This document shows, piece after piece, positions 58,838 through 64,000 of a stretch of DNA of 64,000 nt (its first letter is position 1; each line of letters starts with the position of its first letter). The stretch covers positions 23,719 to 87,718 of the forward strand of contig NZ_JAOPKC010000013.1 of the NCBI RefSeq assembly GCF_025517535.1, given 5' to 3'. The notes under the pieces were generated by a model, which saw nothing but the letters and a program-made list of their open reading frames with translations, searched no databases and was not told the DNA's origin. A program made the position numbers and the translations under genes. Source of the stretch: Halapricum hydrolyticum. GTDB taxonomy: Archaea > Halobacteriota > Halobacteria > Halobacteriales > Haloarculaceae.

Positions 58838-59980
58838 ATGACAGAACGGATTGTCATCGTCGGTGGCGGCACGGGCGGCACAGTGCTCGCCAACCGGCTG
58901 ACTGAGCGACTCGAGCCGGAGATCGACAGCGGCGACGTCGAGGTCGTGTTGATCAACGACGGCGAGAAGCAGTTCTACAAGCCGGCGTACCTGTACGTTC
59001 CCTTCGGAAAGAAGGACGTCTCGGAGGCGAGCAAGCCGATCCGGGACCTGATCCCGCGGGCGGTCGACTTCCGCGTCGATCGCGTCGAGCGCGTCGATAC
59101 CGACCGCAAGCGAGTGACGCTTGCCTCGGGCGGCGGGCTGTCGTACGACCAGCTCGTGCTGGCGACGGGCGCGAACCTCGCTCCCGAGAATACCCCTGGT
59201 CTGGTCGAAGGTGGCCACCACTTCTACGGGCCGGAGGGCGCAGAGGCGCTTCGGGAGGAACTCGCCGAGTTCCGCGAGGGCCACATCGTCCTCAGCGTGA
59301 TCGGCGTGCCCCACATGTGCCCGGCCGCACCCGTCGAGTTCACGCTGATGGTCGACGACTGGCTGCGCAAGCGCGGCCTCCGAGAGGACGTCGAGATAAC
59401 CTACACCTACCCGATCCAGCGTGCCCACGGCCTGCAGTCGATCGCCGACTGGGTCACCCCGATCTTCGAGGAGCGCGACGTCAACCTGGAGACGTTCTTC
59501 AACGTCCAGGAAGTCGATCCGGACGCCCAGGTCCTCGAAACGATGGAGGGCAAGGAGATGGAGTACGACCTGCTCGTCGGGATCCCGCCCCACGAGGGGA
59601 GCGACCTCGTTCGCGAGGCCGGCCTCGGCGACGACGGCTGGGTCGCGGTCGACCAGCACACGCTGGAGGCAGAGCACGCCGAAGACGTCTACGCGATCGG
59701 AGACGCCGCGGACATCCCGACCTCGAAAGCGGGCAGCGTCGCCCACTACGCGGCCGGGACGGTCGCCGCCCGGATCGCGTCCGACGTCCGCGGCGAGATA
59801 CCGACCGCGAGCTTCGACGGCAAGACTGTCTGCTTCATCGAGACCGGGATGGACGAAGCCACGTTCGTCTCGTTCGATTACGGGTCCGAGCCGACGATGC
59901 GCGAACCTTCGAAGCCGATCCACTGGTCGAAACTGGGCTACAACGAGTCCTACTGGCTGACCGCAAGGGGGCTGATCTGA
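58838..59980 (+). CDS. SQR-like FAD-dependent sulfide/persulfide oxidoreductase
   Basis: 380 residues. FAD motif 'RIVIVGGGTGGTVLANRL' (4-21), 'LVLATGANLAPENTPGL', second FAD contact 'VYAIGDAADIPTSKAGSVAHYAAG'. Cys161 in 'GVPHMCPAAPVEF' and Cys332 ('TVCFIETG') match two of the three SQR redox cysteines; the third is absent. May oxidise sulfide or persulfide and reduce quinone. SD-like gaggag (58825-58830) upstream. The next gene starts one base after the stop. Confidence 0.88.
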   Translation: MTERIVIVGGGTGGTVLANRLTERLEPEIDSGDVEVVLINDGEKQFYKPAYLYVPFGKKDVSEASKPIRDLIPRAVDFRVDRVERVDTDRKRVTLASGGGLSYDQLVLATGANLAPENTPGLVEGGHHFYGPEGAEALREELAEFREGHIVLSVIGVPHMCPAAPVEFTLMVDDWLRKRGLREDVEITYTYPIQRAHGLQSIADWVTPIFEERDVNLETFFNVQEVDPDAQVLETMEGKEMEYDLLVGIPPHEGSDLVREAGLGDDGWVAVDQHTLEAEHAEDVYAIGDAADIPTSKAGSVAHYAAGTVAARIASDVRGEIPTASFDGKTVCFIETGMDEATFVSFDYGSEPTMREPSKPIHWSKLGYNESYWLTARGLI

Positions 59981-59981
59981 G

Positions 59982-60560
59982 ATGAGCGAGACGGAATCTA
60001 CACAGACTCCCGACGACTTCGAGACGCTGATCGAGGAAAACCCCGAGGCCGTCGCGAACCTGCTCGAACGCCTCGATGAAGAGGGGACTGACGTTGCTGC
60101 GCTGCTGAACGGATCGAGCGGGGAGGCGAGCGTCGACCTCGAAGCTCCCGGGCAGTCGCCCCTCTCGGACTCGATCGACGGCAACGAGGAGGAACTGGCC
60201 GAGGGGCTAGAGTCGCTCGCACAGATCCAGCGCACCGGGACGCTGGACGATCTGCTGGAGCTGTCCCAGGTCGCCTCGCTGCTGATGGGCGCGATGGACG
60301 ACGAGATGGTGATGAGCCTCTCGAATCTGGGTTCGGAGCTGGGCGGCGTGGCAGACACGGCCGCCGAAGAGGACGTCTCGCGCGGACTCGAAGGCGTGCT
60401 CCACGCCGTCGGCGACGTCAGCGAGGAAGAGCCCGAACCGGTCGGTGCGATCGGCTTCGCGAAGGCCCTGCGCGACCCCGAGGTCAAGGCCGGTCTCGGC
60501 GTCGCGCTGGCGCTCGTGAAGGCGCTCGGTCGAAACGTCGGGAACACAGAAGACGCCTGA
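59982..60560 (+). CDS. DUF1641 protein
   Basis: 192 residues. DUF1641 region 'LEGVLHAVGDVSEEEPEPVG' to 'IGFAKALRDPEVKAGLGVAL' in the C-terminal half, Glu/Asp-rich N-terminus. DUF1641 proteins are often beside SQR and FdhE-like or sulfur genes. Last gene of the operon; may scaffold the flavoprotein. Confidence 0.85.
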   Translation: MSETESTQTPDDFETLIEENPEAVANLLERLDEEGTDVAALLNGSSGEASVDLEAPGQSPLSDSIDGNEEELAEGLESLAQIQRTGTLDDLLELSQVASLLMGAMDDEMVMSLSNLGSELGGVADTAAEEDVSRGLEGVLHAVGDVSEEEPEPVGAIGFAKALRDPEVKAGLGVALALVKALGRNVGNTEDA

Positions 60561-60685
60561 CAGTATTTGTTTTATCGATATATCCGGGGTTCTTACCCCC
60601 ACCAGAGCTGATCTAAATACCCCATATATTCGGCAATCAGAGCCGACGCTTCGCAGATCTCAGAACGTCTTCCAATAGTAACAGA

Positions 60686-60724
60686 AAAATATAATGTAGA
60701 AGATCGTATATCCCCGGATGCACT
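60686..60724 (+). promoter_or_regulatory. Promoter of microprotein
   Basis: TATA-like aaaatataatgta (60687-60699) is centred about 30 bases before ATG 60725, implying a near-leaderless transcript. Confidence 0.45.
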
Positions 60725-60808
60725 ATGTCGCTCGACAACGTCATCAAACGTATCAAGTCGTGGCTCGGCCGTGGCGACGATGCCGACGGAGACGCATCGA
60801 GCGCGTAG
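60725..60808 (+). CDS. 27-residue microprotein candidate
   Basis: ATG TCG CTC GAC... to TAG at 60808: an amphipathic N-terminus 'MSLDNVIKRIKSWLGRG' followed by an acidic tail of ten residues. Good haloarchaeal codon use, a TATA element at leaderless distance, and a free-standing position between DUF1641 and ribE. Membrane-surface binding by the amphipathic helix is a guess. Confidence 0.45.
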   Translation: MSLDNVIKRIKSWLGRGDDADGDASSA

Positions 60809-60867
60809 TTGCCACTGCCGATCGTTTTCAGGTACTCGGCCGTGACGACGCTGTTCGTCCCGGCCGG

Positions 60868-61491
60868 TCACTCGCCGGTGGCCTGTTCGACCCAGCCGGG
60901 CTGTTGATCGTCGGCTTCCAGTAGCCGTTCGACGTACTTGGCCATCACGTCCACCTCGACGTGAACCGGATCGCCGACCGCCTTCTGGGAGAGGGTCGTC
61001 ACCTCGTAGGTCTCGGGGATGATCGCCACCTCGATCGACTCGGGGTTGCGTGCGGCGATCGTCAGCGAGATGCCGTCGATGGCGATCGACCCCTTCTCTA
61101 CGAGGTACTTGTCGTGTTCCTCGGGAATCGAGAAGGTAAAGCGCCAGTCCTCGCCGACTTCCTCGATGTCGAGGATTTCAGCGGTCCCGTCGACGTGACC
61201 CTGGACGAAGTGACCGTCGAAGCGACCGTCGGCCGGCAGCGCACGCTCGAGGTTGACGCCGTCGCCCTCCTCGAGCTGGTCGAAGAAGGTCCGGTCGAGG
61301 GTCTCCTCGGCCAGGAACACCGAGAAGTAGTCGTCGCCGTACTCCTCGACGGTCAGACAGACGCCCTCGACGGCGATGCTCTGTCCGCCCGAGAGATCCT
61401 CGAACGGCGACTCGATGGTGAGTCGACGGCCGCCCTCGGTGTCGTTGATCTCCGTGACCGTACCCGTCGTCTCGACGATGCCGGTGAACAT
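60868..61491 (-). CDS. ribE: Riboflavin synthase, bacterial (RibE) type
   Basis: 207 residues, two lumazine-binding repeats: 'MFTGIVETTGTVTEI' with 'VEGVCLTV' in the first; 'FVQGHVDGTAEI' and 'IAIDGISLTI' in the second. Joins two 6,7-dimethyl-8-ribityllumazines to riboflavin and its pyrimidine. Other archaea use an unrelated synthase; haloarchaea hold this bacterial form. Residue order fits the trimeric enzyme. Confidence 0.95.
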   Translation of the reverse strand: MFTGIVETTGTVTEINDTEGGRRLTIESPFEDLSGGQSIAVEGVCLTVEEYGDDYFSVFLAEETLDRTFFDQLEEGDGVNLERALPADGRFDGHFVQGHVDGTAEILDIEEVGEDWRFTFSIPEEHDKYLVEKGSIAIDGISLTIAARNPESIEVAIIPETYEVTTLSQKAVGDPVHVEVDVMAKYVERLLEADDQQPGWVEQATGE

Positions 61492-61600
61492 ACCGGCGTC
61501 TTCGGACGGAGTCGGCGAAAGGGTTGCCTTTCGTTCTCACCGCGAGAGAACGCCGACATCGAGCGGTGTGTTTTTGTCGCTCGCCGCCCAACACGCGCCG

Positions 61601-61843
61601 ATGACAGCCAGCGTCGCCGAGACGGTCGAACGAATGGCCACCGCACTTCTGGTGGTCCCGGTCGTGGTGGCCGGCGCGCACCTGCTGATCGGCGGACAGG
61701 TCGGTGCAGGTGCTGTGCTGCTGGCGATCGCGGGACTGATGATCGCGATTTCCGAGTACGTTACGCGTCCGAGCGACGTGCCGACCTCGGCCGCACAGCG
61801 AGTGGTCGGCTGGGTCGCTACCGAACCAAAAGAGGACGAGTGA
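61601..61843 (+). CDS. DUF7533-like small membrane protein
   Basis: 80 residues, two hydrophobic helices ('MATALLVVPVVVAGAHLLIG', 'GAVLLAIAGLMIAISEYVT') then 'DVPTSAAQRVVGWVATEPKEDE'. Resembles haloarchaeal DUF7533. Function unknown. Confidence 0.75.
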   Translation: MTASVAETVERMATALLVVPVVVAGAHLLIGGQVGAGAVLLAIAGLMIAISEYVTRPSDVPTSAAQRVVGWVATEPKEDE

Positions 61844-61911
61844 ACTACCCCTGCCTACTCCCGTTACGGCTCTTTGAGGACGGGGGCTTACCGCCTGAAA
61901 TCAGCTAAACG
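61842..61911 (+). repeat. Possible IS1341-type element remnant
   Basis: GC-rich 'ctgcctactcccg...cgggggcttaccgcctgaaatc' after the DUF7533 stop. The segment 'gcctgaaatc' also occurs at the right end of the complete element (22702-22711). Looks like a solo end, uncertain. Confidence 0.3.
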
Positions 61912-62343
61912 CTATTCGACGGGGATCGAGCGACCCTCGTCGTCAGGGTGCTGCTTCTGGAGCGTGACAGTCAACACGCCGTTCTCGTAGGTGGCGCTGG
62001 TACCGTCTTCGGTGACCGGATCGGGTAGCCGCACCGACCGTTCGACTGTCTCGTGGGACCGCTCGCTTCGGACGTAGATCCCTTCCTCGCGCTCTTCGGT
62101 CTCGCGTTCGCGCTCGGCGACGATACGGAGCGTCCGCTCGTCCGGTAGCGTCACGTCGATATCGTCGGCCTCGTAGCCGGGCAGGTCGACGATGGCGACG
62201 AGCTGATCGTCCTCGTCGCGGAGGTCAATCGCCGGTCCGGTCAATCCACTGCCGAACTCGACTGGATCGATGTTCGCGAACTGCTCGCTCAGGCGGTCGA
62301 ACATTCGCTCGATGTCGTCGAAGGGGTCTGATCTGGACGGCAT
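61912..62343 (-). CDS. Hsp20-family small heat-shock protein
   Basis: 143 residues. Alpha-crystallin domain from about 35 to 130 ('VAIVDLPGYEADDIDVTLPD', 'SVRLPDPVTEDGTSATYENG', 'GVLTVTLQK'), N-terminal helix and a short C-terminal 'SIPVE' that supplies the I-x-V anchor. ATP-independent holdase. Monocistronic. Confidence 0.92.
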   Translation of the reverse strand: MPSRSDPFDDIERMFDRLSEQFANIDPVEFGSGLTGPAIDLRDEDDQLVAIVDLPGYEADDIDVTLPDERTLRIVAERERETEEREEGIYVRSERSHETVERSVRLPDPVTEDGTSATYENGVLTVTLQKQHPDDEGRSIPVE

Positions 62344-62445
62344 GACTGCTCGTTACTACGTTACGTCTCAACTTAATGTTGTTGGAGAGAGGTCAGAACT
62401 TGGGCAGCAAGAATTACAGCGGTAGCGAGGCGAAAGGCCACCCGT

Positions 62446-63249
62446 TCACGAAACGACGTGTTCGGTATCGTAGGACCCGAGTCGCCGGACCCACCCGTTC
62501 TCCGCCAGGTGCTCGATTTCCTCGAGGGCGGCCTGCGTGCGGTCCTCGTAGAGGCCGGCCTGGAAGTCCACGTGGAAGACGTAGTCGCCGAGTCGTTCCC
62601 CGCTGGGCCGCGATTCCAGCCGCGAGAGGTTGATGTCCCGTTCGGCGAAGGGCTTCAACAGTTCCAGCAGGAGTCCGGGGTAATCGGAGTTAGGGTAGAT
62701 GACGACCGACGTCTTGCCGCCGGCCGACGATCGCTCCTCGGCCCCGGCAATGGCCAGAAACCGCGTCGCGTTGGACGTCTGATCCTGGATGTCAGTCGCG
62801 AGCACCTTCAAATCGCCCGCATTGTCGGGATGAGCGATCGCGGCGATCGAGTCGCTCTCCCGGGCGCGTTCGACCCCGCGTGCTGTCGAGGCGACCGCTT
62901 CCAGTTCGACGTCAGGGTAGTGCTCTTCGAGATAGTCCCGACACTGTGCCAGCGCCTGTGCGTGGCTGGCGACGACATCGAACTCCTCGTTGCGGGCCAG
63001 GAGTGCGTGGCGGATCGGCGTGATGATCTCCCTGACGACGGCGATGTCGTACTCGGCCAGCGAATCCAGGCTCTCGGTGACGCTGCCCTCGATGCTGTTC
63101 TCGATGGGAATCACTCCGCGGTCGTACTCGCCGTCGGCGACAGCCTGGACGATCTCGGTCACCGATTCGGTGAACTCGATATCCTCGGAGATCGACTGTG
63201 CCGCTCGATGTGAGTAGGTCCCGCTCGGCCCCAGCGTGAGCGTTTGCAT
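62446..63249 (-). CDS. pheA: Prephenate dehydratase
   Basis: 267 residues. Catalytic domain 'TLGPSGTYSHRAAQSI', 'IPIENSIEGSVTESLDSL', 'SNATRFLAIAG' (TRF motif), then an ACT domain ('GLLLELLKPFAERDINLSRLESRPSGE'). Forms phenylpyruvate for phenylalanine; ACT senses Phe. ATG 63249 begins 'MQTLTLG'. Single-function protein without chorismate mutase. Confidence 0.94.
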   Translation of the reverse strand: MQTLTLGPSGTYSHRAAQSISEDIEFTESVTEIVQAVADGEYDRGVIPIENSIEGSVTESLDSLAEYDIAVVREIITPIRHALLARNEEFDVVASHAQALAQCRDYLEEHYPDVELEAVASTARGVERARESDSIAAIAHPDNAGDLKVLATDIQDQTSNATRFLAIAGAEERSSAGGKTSVVIYPNSDYPGLLLELLKPFAERDINLSRLESRPSGERLGDYVFHVDFQAGLYEDRTQAALEEIEHLAENGWVRRLGSYDTEHVVS

Positions 63250-63272
63250 ACCTGTCGATAAATCACACCACG

Positions 63273-63596
63273 TCAAAAACCGCCCGGTGTCGCTCTCAGC
63301 ACGACGATCCCCGCGATCGTCATGTACACGCCGACGACCCCACCGACGACGCCGATCGCCAACAGCGCCCGATCGGACAGGTCCGGCGTCGACAGTCGAT
63401 CGGACTCGACCACCACGAGTCCGCCGATGAGAAACAGCGTCACCCCCATCACCAGCTGCACGAGCGACAGCACCGGTAGCTGCGTTCCGGCGACGTACTG
63501 TCCGACGCCGTAACTCAGGTTCCCGATCCCGAGCACCAGCAGGCCGGCTCCGTACACGCGACGCGGGAGCTTCGCTGTCTCGACTGGAAGCGCCAT
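63273..63596 (-). CDS. Small membrane protein, unknown
   Basis: 107 residues, four hydrophobic segments ('VYGAGLLVLGIGNLSYGVG', 'LVQLVMGVTLFLIGGLVVVE', 'ALLAIGVVGGVVGVYMTIAG'). No recognised family. Lies 23 bases before the pheA start on the same strand. Confidence 0.65.
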   Translation of the reverse strand: MALPVETAKLPRRVYGAGLLVLGIGNLSYGVGQYVAGTQLPVLSLVQLVMGVTLFLIGGLVVVESDRLSTPDLSDRALLAIGVVGGVVGVYMTIAGIVVLRATPGGF

Positions 63597-63953
63597 GGGA
63601 GATCTATCCGCGCTGCGGTGTTAAACGCTCCTTTCGCTGCCACGACTCTCGCGGTTGCAGCGCCGATAAATCACATGTCGATATATGAAATCGGGCACGC
63701 ACCGGCCCATCGCACGGAACTCCAGCTGGACCCCGATCGGTGCGCTCGGCCGCGACGACGTTCGTGCGGCCAGGGTCCGACAACCTGTTGACCGATCGGT
63801 GGTTTCGATGAGCGACGCAATTCGCGTACGCAGCCTCTTCGTGTGACTATTTCCCGTCGTAAGGAAAATAGCATGACCCGGGCCAGAACTTTCCTCACCA
63901 GCTCAGCTTTGCACGTTGAAGTAGGAGCGTGACGTAGGCGGTAGCAAGGACAG
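63597..63953. other. Spacer near window end
   Basis: Mixed sequence, no supported gene. A minus-strand frame through 63671-64000 has no family or codon-bias support. Confidence 0.45.
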
Positions 63954-64000
63954 ATGATGCCGATTACGGACTTTCTGTCGTGCACGCGCGTGTTCGACAA
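63954..64000 (+). CDS. Possible gene start, cut by window end
   Basis: ATG ATG CCG at 63954 opens 'MMPITDFLSCTRVF' to the window edge, in frame for 15 codons. A transposase or other gene could follow; too little is visible to say. Confidence 0.25.
   Translation, partial: MMPITDFLSCTRVFD

Noticed and set aside
58139..60547. An 802-codon minus-strand frame
   Set aside because: Antisense to the DsrE-TusA-SQR-DUF1641 operon.
63671..64000. 109-codon minus-strand frame at window end
   Set aside because: Arg/Ser-rich with no recognisable domain; codon use unlike neighbours.

Overview
The window is a stretch of haloarchaeal chromosome (class Halobacteria). The evidence is high G+C with strong third-position bias, very acidic proteins (Asp/Glu-rich glyS, pcn, DUF families), AT-rich TATA boxes about 27 bases before start codons with many apparently leaderless genes, an archaeal gene set (pcn sliding clamp, archaeal glyS and pheST, HerA-type ATPase, pyruvoyl arginine decarboxylase, e-MtaB), a giant S-layer glycoprotein with a PTDT-rich stalk and PGF-CTERM tail, and several families known only from haloarchaea. 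The genus cannot be fixed from the sequence; a Haloarculaceae member would fit. Most of the window is ordinary vertically inherited genome with one small insertion element and several structured spacers. Layout: 1-2226 start-side fragment of a secreted repeat protein; 2.4-10.8 kb purU, a KaiC-like ATPase pair, PHP phosphoesterase, zinc-ribbon proteins, pcm, TrmB regulator, a YyaL-like protein and FxsA; 10.8-11.1 kb tRNA-Ile(GAT) followed by scars of its own 3' end; 11.2-20.7 kb Lrp regulator/aminotransferase, CBS-glyS-dolichol-kinase-like cluster, pyruvoyl arginine decarboxylase and HerA-like ATPase; 20.7-22.8 kb a Tat lipoprotein gene broken by a frameshift and by a TnpB-only (IS1341-type) element whose ends and guide-RNA region can be read to the base; 22.8-29.2 kb nuclease-fold protein, e-MtaB, a PGF-CTERM surface protein, deoC and DUF63; 29.6-34.8 kb S-layer gene with hairpin/T-run terminator and a long structured 5' leader; 34.8-37.6 kb spacers packed with hairpin elements around carA and its divergent Lrp regulator; 37.6-47.8 kb membrane and envelope genes, rtcA, ABC transporter, YchF-type ATPase and a rhomboid protease; 48.1-51.4 kb pheST; 51.6-54.8 kb P1B-type metal ATPase with a Bat-type regulator, divergent from pcn; 55.7-57.7 kb Tat-secreted Cys-rich protein; 58.1-60.6 kb a four-gene sulfur-trafficking operon (DsrE, TusA, SQR-like, DUF1641); 60.7-63.6 kb a microprotein candidate, ribE, hsp20, pheA. 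Most interesting points: the TnpB insertion, where deleting 21164-22754 restores a natural in-frame protein end and shows the guide and TAM-like flank; a 50-bp 98% identical inverted repeat in the PGF-CTERM coding ends of the two neighbouring surface proteins, bracketing deoC-DUF63 and able in principle to swap their tails by inversion; hairpin elements between 35.4 and 37.4 kb with different but self-complementary stems; a 17-bp motif shared by two promoter regions; a perfect 15-bp palindrome between carA and lrp. No CRISPR array, rRNA or complete prophage was seen.
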